From: Isoetes taiwanensis
Lineage: Eukaryota > Streptophyta > Lycopodiopsida > Isoetales > Isoetaceae
NCBI GenBank assembly: GCA_021234155.1
Contig: JAJEKV010000060.1
Location: 3,208,451-3,272,450, forward strand
Reading direction: 5' to 3'
DNA length: 64,000 nucleotides
The notes under the pieces: generated by a model
Seen by the model: the letters and a program-made list of their open reading frames with translations, nothing else
Database searches by the model: none
Told to the model about the DNA's origin: nothing
Program-made: the position numbers and the translations under genes
In this document: in pieces, positions 1 through 10,804 of the stretch
Layout: the number at the start of each line of letters is the position of its first letter
How positions within the stretch are numbered: the first letter of the stretch is position 1

Positions 1-623
1 GGGAGTGCGCCGACGAGCTTAGACGTTGAGCTCGTGGGAAACATTCGCTTACGTACCAAGAGGCGATTTGTCGCAGGGCGAGGGTATTTTGAAACCGCTC
101 ACATGATTTCGCAGCCTTAGAAGATATGGAGAAGAGGCCCGAAGCAGCGGAGGATGAGAACGCACTTTACGGCTTCCCGGCAGATATGAAAATCAGCTAG
201 AGGACTGCGAAGATCCCTAGCCGCTGTATCTATCTATTTTGCTTCAAAGAAAAGTTTTCTATTTTTGCTTCTATCTATCCCGTTGTTCCAATGTATGTTA
301 CGTTTTATTAAAATATCACACGACGAAATGCCTTGCTTGCAATTAGGTAGCAATCAATGGATTTCGCCGCGGTGATCTCCATGCCGTTCTATTTTGCTTA
401 AGTTGAGAAGTTCTATCTTTAGTTATGTATCAGTAAAATTACTTATGTATAGATTGTTCAATCAAATTATCAATAAAATTATCACACGAAGCTTTCTCGA
501 AGAAAAGACGTTAGAAGAAGTAATCGTCTTTTTTCCTCACCGACGCCGAAGTAACGGGTCGATTTTCTGACCCATCGCATCGCTTCAAGGCCGCAGACTC
601 AAGCTACCTATGAAATCCTCTGT

Positions 624-631
624 TATAAATA
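624..631 (+). promoter_or_regulatory. TATA box of repeat copy B
   Basis: TATAAATA lies about 100 bp before the ATG at 734, followed by a C/T-rich leader. The equivalent places in the next two copies hold TATATAAA (1611-1618) and TATGTATAAAT (2453-2463), so the core promoter is conserved between copies while the ORFs are not. Confidence 0.5.
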
Positions 632-733
632 GAAGACTTTCTATCTTGCCTCGACCTCCGGGATCCCTTCCGCCTTCCTTCTCTTCGCTCATCTTCTCCC
701 CCTCCGCCCTTCCGCCCGCCCCTCCTCCCTCCG

Positions 734-895
734 ATGGCATCTTCATCCTCCTCCACAGCGGCCAATCGCGCCTTTAACTGCTCCCCTTGGACATCACCCT
801 GCTGTGGTGATGAAGAGATTCAAGGAGGTTCACGACGAAAACAACCGCCTTCGTCAGCGAGAAGATGGAGGTATGCCGATGTTAGAATTCACTAG
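734..895 (+). pseudogene. Small ORF of repeat copy B
   Basis: A 53-residue reading starts MASSSSSTAANRAF. Relative to copy D it is frameshifted: in another frame the DNA at 780-830 encodes LPLDIT...VVMKRFKEV and then NNRLRQRED, matching ELPSDIVLGVLMKRLKEQ of copy D. The original product was therefore probably a short protein with a serine-rich start, an LPxDIxxxVLxKR segment (loosely like the first helix of an F-box) and a charged coiled coil. Function unknown. Confidence 0.4.
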
Positions 896-1704
896 GGGCA
901 GCTTTGCATGAGCCAGACCTTGAGCTCGCAGCAACATTAACCAGGTGCCGAGGCCACAGTCAAGGGTCCAGGCGCAGTTTTAACTTTGCACACAACATTA
1001 AGTAGGCTTAGAAGATATGGAGAGAAGAGTTTCGGGCTCGCGGGAGGATGAGAACGGCTGATGCTTTCCTTCTGGGATCATGAAGAACCGTAGCCATTGT
1101 ATATATATTTTTTGTTTCAAAGAAAAATTTGTTCTATTTCTTGCTTCTATCTGTTCTCTTGTTTTGTTTTATTAAAAGATCACCGACGCCGAAATGCCAT
1201 TCTTGCAATTAGGTAGCAATCAATGGATTTCCGTCGATGATCTCCACAAAAATACCTCGTTGTATGTATAAAATTCATAATTTATTAATGGAAAGTGTAT
1301 GTAACACAAATATCTAGCTAGATTATGTGATATAACTTGGTAAATGTAATTTTGCATGTGGATGACAACGCCTATTCACATACGCATAATGGATGACAAC
1401 GTCATGCCAAGGGCGTGTATCTGCCGCCACAATAATGACTTTTTTGTACGCCTGCATACATGTAATGGCTAGGATATGCCGGATCCCATGATGCTTAACA
1501 TAGGCTACCGTTGCCTAATTGAATGCTATAATTTAAGCCTCGTGGGATTATTACACAACTTTTTCGGTGGTGAGTCGCAACCGTAGATTCCAACGTATCT
1601 CTAGTTTCTATATATAAACGCATTGAGGCCTTTGTCTTCTATCCGCCATCTTCTGTTCTACCACATCCGCCTCAGCCATCCTCCCTGTTCTCCCATCACT
1701 TTCA

Positions 1705-1818
1705 ATGGCCTCCAGCTCAGTTCCATCCCCGCCGAGATCTTGTCTCAAGTTTTGGTCAAGGAAATTGAGAATATTCACTGAAGCGGAGGAACGGATCCGC
1801 CTTCTAAAAAAAGAATGA
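1705..1818 (+). pseudogene. Small ORF of repeat copy C
   Basis: The ATG follows a TATA box by about 95 bp. The frame from this ATG gives 37 residues ending RIRLLKKE; another frame gives IPAEILSQVLVKEIENI, aligned with LPSDIVLGVLMKRLKEQ of copy D. The copy is frameshifted and stops early, so it is probably not functional. Unrecognised family. Confidence 0.4.
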
Positions 1819-2549
1819 TGAAGACGTCGCCAAGTGGTTGCGTGCAGAGGAAAAGGCCATACAGGAGGAGGGATTTTAGTGCGGCGACAATCGGGGCTGC
1901 ATTTTAGACCCTTGAATTCGCGGCACGAGATATAACCTCAGAGAGGCTTTAGGACGCGAATCGAAGCCGGAGAGGCTGCCCGAGCCCCTTCGACGAGCGG
2001 GAAGATGGGATGCGGAATATGAGAACGTTCGCGGGGCGGGCAATCATGTTGGAGGAGCAGAAAAAATTATCACTGCCCTCGGAAGAGCTTGCCCGGCGAT
2101 CATAGGCATCGGAGGGCTCCTCCTAGGGGGCCGTTTTTTACAATATTTGTAATTGGTTTATTTTCAATGGGAAAAGTTTTTTGACAAATATGCGAATACC
2201 ACGTTTCCTATTTTTAATTTCAATATCCGTGGTAGAGAATGACAAGGCCAGTCCTGCAGGCAGAAACCCTTCATAGGGTTTTAAAGCTCGATGTGCAGAT
2301 TCAGCGTGGTGTGATATCACGATTAATAGTTAGAATAGTTATTAATGTTCCAAATGTGACGATTACCATTAATGTGTTCTAGCGGACAACCCGTTGAATC
2401 CCGACCGAGTAATGCGCGACAAAGAAATGAGTGTGTTTAATATGTTCGCTAATATGTATAAATTGAGGTCCTTGCATGTGCTCCTTCCGCCCGGTTAGAG
2501 TCTTTGCTCCTCACTTCTATAATCTTAACGTCCCTCCCATTTGTCATCT

Positions 2550-2837
2550 ATGGCCTCCACATCCTCAACCGCTGATAATGGAAAACGCAAGAGGATAGAA
2601 CTCCCTTCTGACATAGTGTTGGGTGTTCTAATGAAGAGGTTGAAGGAGCAAGATGATCTTCTAAAAAGGAAAACGCCGTTACAATTCAGCAGAAAGAAGA
2701 AGAGAATGAATTCAACCTTCTCATGCTTCGTAGCCAGGAGAGGCAAATCAAGGTTGAATAGAAGGCTGGACAGGATGACATGCCCCAACAACCTGCAGAC
2801 CGAGGTGGTTTGGCGTGACGGGCAACGAGGATGCTAA
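2550..2837 (+). CDS. Small coiled-coil protein, copy D (best preserved)
   Basis: The ATG at 2550 opens 95 residues beginning MASTSSTADNGKRKRIELPS. Residues 16-40 (ELPSDIVLGVLMKRLKEQDD) match the other copies. After 'ctaaaaagg' near 2665 the frame gives a basic tail, whereas a neighbouring frame gives ENAVTIQQKEEENEFNLL and continues as a glutamine/glutamate-rich helix ending near 2750. That second reading looks more like the ancestral coiled coil, so a small indel in the A-run probably shifts this copy. A basic KRKR motif near the start could serve nuclear import. No known family was recognised; whether it is expressed is open. Confidence 0.4.
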   Translation: MASTSSTADNGKRKRIELPSDIVLGVLMKRLKEQDDLLKRKTPLQFSRKKKRMNSTFSCFVARRGKSRLNRRLDRMTCPNNLQTEVVWRDGQRGC

Positions 2838-3159
2838 TTCAGGCGAAGAACACGTTGTGCTATTGGGACAGGAGCGGGACATGTACAAAGAGATGGTGGA
2901 TGATTGGAGGAACGTTTGGATAGGTGATTGCTCGCTGAGGGAAGAGATGAAGACTTAAGACGAGGGCGGAGCCGATGATGATGATGAAGATAATGAAGAA
3001 GAGCTCGCGACCGAGCAACAATGAGTCGTTGTATTTTGTTTTCAATGTAACATCTTTCACAACTTTAATCAAAAGTAACCCTTTTATTATTATCTTGTAA
3101 AGCTTCACACGACGCGAAGCCACATAAATGCAAGTAATAGCTTAACTCTAATCGTTTCT

Positions 3160-5870
3160 CACCCAGATGATACAAATAAGATCACACGCGAAGCTACAGT
3201 TTGTGCAAACAAGGTTGAGGCAAGTACTTCAAGGCATGTAGAACATATGCTACACATTACAAGTATACTTTACCCGATTCTTTGTCTCTTAGATCTCCAC
3301 CGCTAAGCGATGCTGGTGGGGCCTAGAATTTTGCCAAGCAACTTTCCGTTTCTCTTCAGCATTATGCCAATGGTGTTTACTTAAGGGTTGCTCCTTAAAG
3401 CGACCTTCTTGTCGATTTAGCCATCGCCCTTCTATAAAACCACTATCCTGGCCTTAGAGGGTTGGTTCCCTACATTTCCACCCCTCTTTGAGTGTTACGA
3501 TGAAAGGCTATTTTAGCTTGTTTATCGACTTCTCCATGCCTTGTGCACTCCATTAATCGCTAGGCTTCCATACTTCCTAAAACCAAAGGTGCATGAGCCC
3601 AAAAGATGTGCAAGTAGTCATGGACTTCACTCTCTCCCCACGCGCCTATGAAAGCTTTAATAAATTTGTTATTCGCTTTGTACCTAACATTTCTCAATCT
3701 TCTCTTGTAGGAGGTCCATTCTCCAATGTATGGGAACAATTCTTACAATGCATCCCATGCTTTTTTTTTCCTCAATGCGTTAACGAACGCCATCTCAGGG
3801 CGGGTCCTCCGCATCAACCAGGAATTTTCCAAATTCATAGACCTTTTCTCCCATCCGGTTTCCGCTCAGAGCCCCTCTATGATTCTTTATGAAGGCGTCG
3901 GCTTTCATCCCTCCAATTGACACCTTACGAGGCACACTTGTTCTTCCTGCCCGCTTCTCATCGAGCTCTAATCTTACATTGCCACCATGCAAACCTGCTT
4001 CGATAGAACATGTTCAACTCTACGAATTCCTTCCTCTCTTCTCTTCTTGTGCAAATGTTCCACACGACCATAGCTCAAAAATATCATCTTGTCGATGATT
4101 CTCACAAAGCCGCAAAGTGCGGATATGAACCCTCTCTAATGGAATGGGAAAATGCCATGGAACTTGGGATCTTCTTCTCCTCTATTAGGAGCATTTGCTT
4201 GGTTAAGGGACAAGGTTGAAACATCTTCCCAAGATTTGACTTCCTTGCATGATTGCAAAGATGGACAACTTTTGCATGTTCCTTTGTCCTCCTCCACTTA
4301 TGTTGTACATTGCTTTCTCAGTTTTAAATCAGGGCGTAAGTGAAAAATTACTTTGTAAGATCCATAGTGATCTACTTGCAATTTTCCCCTCCCTCAATCT
4401 AGATATTAGACTTCGGGATGTGGTTTGATTGAACACCCATTTCAAAACCTCGTGGGGTTTCTTTCTTCAACTTTAAAGAGACCTAACCACTGTGTGTCAT
4501 CTTTGTGATTGACATGAGAACCATTTTTCAGACGCTTCTTCTCCTCGTCAGTCACCTCTACATCTTTTTGTTATTCTTGTTGCTCTTTTTTGATTTAGCA
4601 TGCAATTGCATTCTCAATTGCTCTATTCATGATGACAAACGGATACCCTCTCATACTTTTCAAACTTGGTCGGGCCTTCCATTTCATCCAATTTTATGCA
4701 AACTTCAATCTCACCATTAGTTTCTCGCAGAATGTTAAGTCATAATATTTGACAAGGAATTGTAAGAGAGTAACTGTGTCAACCCAAAGATTATTATGCT
4801 CATTCATTCCAACTATATCACAACAATCCTTTGCCATTCTTATCTTTTATGGCTATGGCAGACCAGACATTCAACGTGTGCATCTCTCCTAATATGGCAT
4901 ACACCATCTTTGTCCTAGTAACCCTTGTATTCTCGACAATTTGTGGACGCGGGAGCTTAATACTTTTTTGTGCCCATTCTTTTCAACGCTTGTGGAATGG
5001 CTTGAATAGAGAATCCGTAACCAAGCTTCATGATGCCTACATCATCACAAACGGTCAGAGCATCAGCCGCTTCTAACTTCTTGTAGATCTCCCCTAGTAC
5101 CATTTCCAATACCATCTTCTTGAGAGAGAGAGCTGTAGGGGTCGATAAATCATGTCCACTATCTCCCCGTTGCCGCTAGGTTCTCACTACGTAACCAAGA
5201 TTGCTTCTAGTTTCCCCGGATCTTAACCGCCTTTGCTAGTTGTTAAATCGGACCTTGTGGCCGTGACCCTGCGGCCCTGAATGCACCTGGATCCAAACTT
5301 CAGTTTCCTCTATCGGTCGATAATGCTTCTTCCTTTCTCGAAATAAGGGGTGTTTTTCTTCAAATTCTTTTAACCTACATTGAAGCCCAAAGTTTGCTCT
5401 TTCGAGGCTCTTGGATCTTTTCTTGCAGCTGCCCTATCACCAATTTGGGACTTTCCACTCAGATCTCAAAGAAGTTTCCCAAGCCGTCATTCCTTTCCTT
5501 CATCACGGTGGAGTAATGAAGCGCAGAGAAAAAAGAGCCGCTGGTTTACAAGATTATAATTCTCTTGTGACAATCGAAGTGCTCATCTCAAGGAATCGTA
5601 TTCGACCTGAATGCCTTCATCCTCCTCAATCTCTCACAATATCCCAAGAGGCCGTGAGTTAGTCACCACAAAATCGGACTAAACTTGAAACGCCCCGAAA
5701 TGGCCGGTTTCCTCGCCCTCAACGGACCAATGGATATAAACCGCCATCCGCCCGGATGCCGATACTTTTGAGCTTGCAAATGCTAAACATGTCGAGGTCT
5801 AAAGTTCTTATTTTTTAGACCTCTTTTTGCATTGAAGACTGGAGCATATTCCTGAGTCAGTTGGATCCTT
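3160..5870. other. Unassigned interval with shifted ORF pieces
   Basis: No recognised gene. Between 3593 and 4343 on the + strand several 60-100 codon open stretches follow each other in different frames (for example SPRAYESFNKFVIRFVPN, then NASHAFFFLNALTNAISGRV, then TIAQKYHLVDDSHKAAKCGY). This suggests an old coding sequence broken by indels, but I cannot name it. Another open stretch lies at 5411-5662. Confidence 0.3.
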
Positions 5871-5879
5871 ATCCACACA

Positions 5880-6485
5880 TCATTTGGAGCTTCCATACCG
5901 TGGATCATGCGGGGCGCGAAATGAATGTGTACAATTTGTATGCCCCAAAGACAATTAAGCCGTTTGAGACTTCAATCCAGTTACTAACCTCGTTTTGAAA
6001 TTTACCAACGTGCATATGGAAAAGTCCATTCTCCTACAATCCATGCTTTTATACAAAAGCAAATTCAAAATTGAATTGTAGGGGGCGGAAGCTTAGATGG
6101 GATGAAGTAAAGATCCAGGTTCACGAACTTTTAAAGCTAATCGTCAGGCCTTAAAACGAAAAGTCTAATACAAAGCTTCAACCTACACATTCAAATTTTG
6201 AAATGAAGGCGGAATGGACTCTAAAATGAAAATAGGGCAAGACAAGAATCGGTGATGTCATGATTGGTATCGACAAACCAAGAGACACCCGTCATGAGTT
6301 GTTCAGATGTTATAATGCAAAGTGGTTTTTAGAAAGCCACGTGTTGCGCCAATCTGTGCGACAACAAGAGAATTAAATACATATGGCGCCATAGATATCA
6401 CGATTCCCTTCCGGAGAATATTCCAAGCAAATCGACGGGGGAAAAAAGGGCGAAATATGACGGGAATGGCTGATAGGAGGCCATT
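5880..6485 (+). repeat. Direct repeat, left copy
   Basis: About 600 bp matches 7860-8440 in the same orientation. Shared phrases include 'aacgtgcatatgga', 'tccattctcctacaatcc', 'gaattgtagggggcggaag', 'caaagcttcaacctacac', 'gaatattccaagcaaatc' and 'aatggctgataggaggcc'. Differences are mostly small indels. The pair could be the LTRs of a small LTR (TRIM-like) element or a dispersed repeat in tandem. I could not find clean TG...CA ends, a PBS or a target duplication. Confidence 0.6.
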
Positions 6486-7033
6486 TTAGTTCATAAAACA
6501 TAATATAACTTGGAATGATAGATATTTTATATGCAAATGGGAGACTATTGACGAAGGACTTGTGTTTAGTTTTAATTTGACAACAAATAAGAAAGTGGAT
6601 CCACGATCTTAATTTAGTGTGTTCCATTTTTGTTGCATATGTACTATCGGCTTGGTGTGATCCTTGAAAATAATATGCTCTTTGAAAGGGATGATGACTT
6701 ATGTACTTAAGAGTGATAACACATGTAAAAAAAAAGTTAGGTATTCAAATGGAATTAGAAGCAAAAACTTTTACATTCAAATTTTTATGGCCGTATGGCT
6801 TTTACATCATTTTGTAAATTTAAATGCGGGAGGCTTCAACTATTCACAACAAAAAGCCCGGAGGCTTGTCCATATGGTAAGAAGTGGAGGCAAGCTCGAT
6901 CAAGAACAAGGAAAAAAAAAAATAAGAGGTGCTCTGCCCTAACAAATTTCATTCATCTGCTTCATCATCCAAAAAAAAATAAGAAATAACCGTTAGTTGA
7001 ATGCTTAAGAAAAGAAAGAAAACATGCATGTAC

Positions 7034-7366
7034 CTATGAACTAACGCCATGAGCTCCTCGAAGTCGCCAGATTGCGTCTTCAACTTCTTTCATCTTCTTC
7101 ATCATCTTCGCTTCTTCTCCGCCGGTAGAATACTCATTTTCTGAAGAATCTCCTATCCAGCCTTCAAGAACACCTGTGATGAACTCCTGCTCGGAATTTC
7201 TCCTGATTCCCTCATTCTTCGATTTCGCCAAAGGAATCAGAGGAATCGAGGCATTCAGAGTAAGAACCGTGGGCAGCGGAGGGAACCAAGCGGAGGGAAC
7301 ACCTCTTCCAGCCGTAATAGGCGCCTCTTGAGGACACCTCCCGCTCTTCCGTAGCTGATCTCTTCA
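7034..7366 (-). CDS. Short acidic protein, two overlapping frames
   Basis: An ATG at 7366 (minus) begins MKRSATEEREVSSRGAYYGW and runs to GEIEE before a stop near 7213. The next frame, open to 7034, reads AKSKNEGIRRNSEQEF...GDSSENEYSTGGEEAK, then a charged helix KMMKKMKEVEDAIWRLRG. The two parts look like one protein split by a one-base indel. It lies between the two direct repeats at 5.9 and 7.9 kb, so it may be the cargo of that element. No recognised family. Confidence 0.35.
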
Positions 7367-7859
7367 TGGCGATGGACTAGAGAAATTAGGCGGAGGATCT
7401 AGCAAAGATTGGGCGAGATTGGGGGAGAATGGCGCCAATCTAGGCTGGAATAGATATAGGCTGGATTAGACGGAAAATCGAGGGAATGATTCGTATTCCA
7501 GTCCTATCAACCATCATTACATGCCATTATGTGCATATCTCGAAATTTGAGTCATATCTAATATCTTCCTTTTTAACCTTATACCTAAATATCCAATATC
7601 TTCCTTTTTAACCTTATTCCTAAATAGCCAATATCTTCTTTTTTTTAACCTTTATTCCTAAACCTATATGATTTGAGTTTAATGGAACATGAACACCGAC
7701 ATATAATTCGAATTTAACATACTATTTAATACCAAGATGCTCGTCACACTATGTCGATAATTGGGATTTAAAAAAAACACTCAAACCCTCCTCGAGAAAA
7801 CCACGTAAGTGCCGACCTCACTTGTGTTTAAGTTTAATTTGACAACAAGCAACTTCCAT

Positions 7860-8440
7860 ATCATGTGTAGATCGCACGGCCAAATCAAGGTGTGGTATTT
7901 TTATGCCCCAACACAATTCGCCCGTGTGAGCCGAACGTCCGCATTTCAACTAACCGTTTTGAAATTTTAACGTGCATATGGAAATCGAAAAGTCCATTCT
8001 CCTACAATCCATGCTTTTATACATTAAGCAAATTCAAATTTGGAATTGTAGGGGGCGGAAGCCTCAGATAGGATGAAGTGAAGATCGGTTAAAGATCGGC
8101 GAGCAGCCACTAAAATGAAAGTCCGATCCGATACAAAGCTTCAACCTACACATTCAACTTTTGAAATGTAGAAGCGGTGACGCCGCGACGCTACCAAGAG
8201 ACACCGGTCATGAGTTGCCGGTATGCTATAATGCAAGTGGCATTTTAGAAGCGCCACGTGTTGCATCGGTCCGTCCAACCAAACCAACACTAAATACATA
8301 TGGCCATGAATGTGCAATCCCCTTATTAGGAAGAATATTCCAAGCAAATCTGTAATTATGAGAGTTTGGTATCCTAGGTGGCATGGGAAAAAGGGAGCGG
8401 AAATATGACGTGGAATGGCTGATAGGAGGCCATTTTCAGA
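7860..8440 (+). repeat. Direct repeat, right copy
   Basis: Partner of 5880-6485; order and orientation of shared phrases are the same. The two copies are 1.4 kb apart. 'gtttaatttgacaacaa' occurs just before this copy (about 7833) and a close match occurs about 90 bp after the left copy (about 6569), which hints that the repeat unit once extended further and that the region grew by tandem duplication. Confidence 0.6.
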
Positions 8441-8775
8441 CCCCAAATCCGCCCTAATGCAACCTTGCAGTTCTATCTGACCTATTTACTTCATCTCTAG
8501 AGATAGTTTGAACTATACTGCAGGTTGTGATCTTGCCTCAATGGACAGCTCAATATCATCCATCAATAAAGGTCCGAGCATATCAGAATATCTCAAGTAT
8601 TCCATATTTTAATACATTAGATTATATAAAACACTATATCCTCTTCATGCTTGAGCATTTTAAACATGATCATTTCCAGCTTGAGCGTTTTAAACATGAT
8701 CATTTTCAGATGCTATTTTTTCTTGGCACAGACATTTATCACATCATTGACATTAATAATTAGACTAGTAATGGT

Positions 8776-8792
8776 GCCCAGCGTTGCTGGGC
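8776..8792 (-). terminator. Helitron 3' hairpin
   Basis: GCCCAGC loop GCTGGGC, followed on the minus strand by CTAG|T. This is the Helitron rolling-circle stop signal type, not a transcription terminator. Nearly the same hairpin occurs at 10816-10832 and a GC-richer version at 22279-22295. Confidence 0.6.
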
Positions 8793-8839
8793 ATAAATTA
8801 GGAACCTTTAAAATCTCCCTATTTTTCATTCTTCATTTT

Positions 8840-10185
8840 TTCTTTTTTCTAAACCCCTTCTCCCTACCTTTACCTTCCCTTTCCCTTTCCCCTTCCCCTT
8901 TTTTTCTTTCTCTTTTTCTGATTGGCTTTTTCCCTTCCTTTCTATCTTTCCCCTGTTCTTCCCATTTTTCCACTACCCTTTTCCCTTACCTCTTCCTTTT
9001 CCTTTTCTCTTTCCCGTTTCCCATGTATTTTTTTCATTCTTTTTTGCTTACATTTTCATGTGCCATTTTCTTCCTTTCCCCACCCTCTTCCTCTCAATCA
9101 CGTGCCCTTTTTCCCATCTCTTTTCCCACTTCCCTCTCCCCTTTTCCTCATGCCTTTTTTGCTTTCCCTTCCCTTCCCTTCCCCCTTTTCTGCTTCCCTT
9201 TTCCTTTCAAATTTCCATTCTCTTTTCATACTTTCCCCACCCTTTCGCTTTGCCCTGTGCCCTTTTTCCCTTTCCTTTCCCTTCCCCTTCCTTTATCTTT
9301 CCCTTTCCCTTTCCCTTTTCATATGCCTCATTCTATTCCCTTTTCTCAACCTTTTTTATGTGCCCTTTTTCCTTCTTTCCCCATCCTCTTCCCCCTTTTT
9401 CCCTTTCCCCTTTCCTGTTTTTCTTTTTTCTTTTCCCTTTCCCATACTATTTTTCCCATTTTCCCTCTTCCCTTTTTTCCCGTGCCCTTTTCTCCTTCTT
9501 CTTTTCCTCCTATTATATTCCTTGCTCCTTACCCTTTGCCTATTCTACTTTCCCCCCATCCTTTTCCTCCTTTTTCCATCCTTTCCCCCTCCTTTTTTCT
9601 CGATGCTATTTTTGCTTCCGTTTTCCTCTTTCTTCACCCTTTCTCTCTTCTCTTTTTTCCATGCCCTTTCCTTTTTCCTCTTTTTCTCGTTCCCTTTTCC
9701 CAAGTTCTCTTTTGCCCTTTTTCCCCCTTTTTCTTTTTCCTTTCCCTTTTCCTTTTCCCATGCACTTTGTTCGTTTCCTTCTTCCCAACCTTTTCTTATT
9801 TTCCCTTACCTTTTTCTTCTTTTCCCACCCTTACTTCTTATCCTTCTCCCGTTGCCCTTTTTCCCTTCCCTTTCCCCCTTCCCTATTCTATTCCTTTTTC
9901 TATCCCCTTTTCTTTTTCCTTTTATCTTTCCCTTTTTCCGTTTCTCCTTCTCTTTCCCTTTTCCTCTTCCTTACCTTTTTTTATTCCTTTTCCGTCTTTC
10001 CCTTTTTTTTTGCTTTATATTTTTCCTTTTCCATTTTTTATTTTTTCATATTGTTACTTCTCCTTTTCCCTTTCTTTCTTTCCTTTTGTCCTTTTCTCCC
10101 TTTACCTTTTCCTTCATTTTCCACTCTCCTTTTCCCTTCCCTTTTTCCTTTTTCCCTTTTCCCTTTCATCATTTCAGCTTTCTAT
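8840..10185 (+). repeat. Homopyrimidine tract 1 (~1.35 kb)
   Basis: A run of (C/T)n broken only by scattered A or G, with imperfect repeats of blocks such as 'tgccctttttccttctttcc'. The long open frames across it exist only because C/T codons cannot form stops; they are not genes. Such homopurine-homopyrimidine DNA can adopt triplex (H-DNA) structure. Confidence 0.9.
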
Positions 10186-10230
10186 TACCATCGATTTTAG
10201 AAGCAGACTTTTTAGAAACACATAAGTGAT

Positions 10231-10800
10231 TAAGAATAGAATAGAATAGAATAAGTTTTTAGCCTCCTCATTCCAAGATTTTCTTCATTTTTTTGGATGC
10301 CTTCTTGAACCCACCAGAGAGCTCTATGTTTTTAAAAGGCTGAATTTGAAAGAGGCATTTTCTTGATGATGCTGCTAGAAGTGCATATCCAGACAAACCC
10401 ATTTTATCCAGTTGCCCACCAGAAAGCCCTGTGTTTTTCAAGAGGCATTTTTTCTGATGATGCCGCCGGAAGTGCCATAGCCACACAGACCCGTTTGCTT
10501 GGCCTGCCAGAAGTGCCATAGACACACAAACCTACAGACTTATTTGTTTGGCAGGCAGACACAGAACGATTTAAAAACAGAGAGTTTTTCACCAGTGATT
10601 CAAAATGGAAGATTAGAGTTTCGCCAAGGTTTCAAAGGTACGTCCTTTATTTTTAAGGTCGATCTTTTATTTAGAAGGAACAACTCTTTAGTTGCCTCTC
10701 ACAAAAGCATTGCAATATTTTTTTATTCAAGCTATCTACAGCGTTTAGGTCCTTTCCTATGCTTTGGTTTATATCTTTTTTAGTTTTGTAATAAATATAT
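10231..10800. other. Possible truncated LINE tail plus unassigned DNA
   Basis: Starts with 'agaatagaatagaatag' followed by 'aataagtttttag', close to 'agaatagaataaagttttta' at the 3' end of the LINE near 32490 (minus strand). Downstream are two diverged copies of a ~90-bp phrase containing 'aagaggcattttt' and 'gaagtgccatag' (10350-10530). No gene is seen. Confidence 0.35.
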
Positions 10801-10804
10801 ATCA

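Larger units (their letters stand above)
1..3150 (+). repeat. Tandem array of ~4 degenerate small-gene units
   Basis: Four diverged copies of one module follow one another with a period of roughly 860 bp: a partial copy at 1-400, then copies with TATA-like boxes at about 624, 1609 and 2453. Each complete copy has a TATA-like box, a pyrimidine-rich leader of 75-110 bp, an ATG followed by a serine/alanine-rich start, and a 3' part that shares phrases such as 'cttagaagatatgg' (near 115 and 1006), 'gaggatgagaacg' and 'aggtagcaatcaatgg' (near 344 and 1210). All copies differ by many indels. I do not recognise the gene family. The arrangement implies unequal crossing-over of a whole gene with its promoter. 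Confidence 0.6.
8765..10230 (-). mobile_element. Helitron (partial), 3' end at 8765, polypurine cargo
   Basis: Read on the minus strand, the sequence ends with the hairpin GCCCAGC-AAC-GCTGGGC (8776-8792), seven bases, then CTAG (8768-8765) next to a host T. That is the 3' signature of plant Helitrons. The body (8840-10180 on +) is almost pure C/T, so on the Helitron strand it is a purine tract. No convincing 5' TC end was found; the body is followed at 10230 by an (AGAAT)n run that looks like a LINE tail, so the 5' part is probably lost or displaced. Confidence 0.6.
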
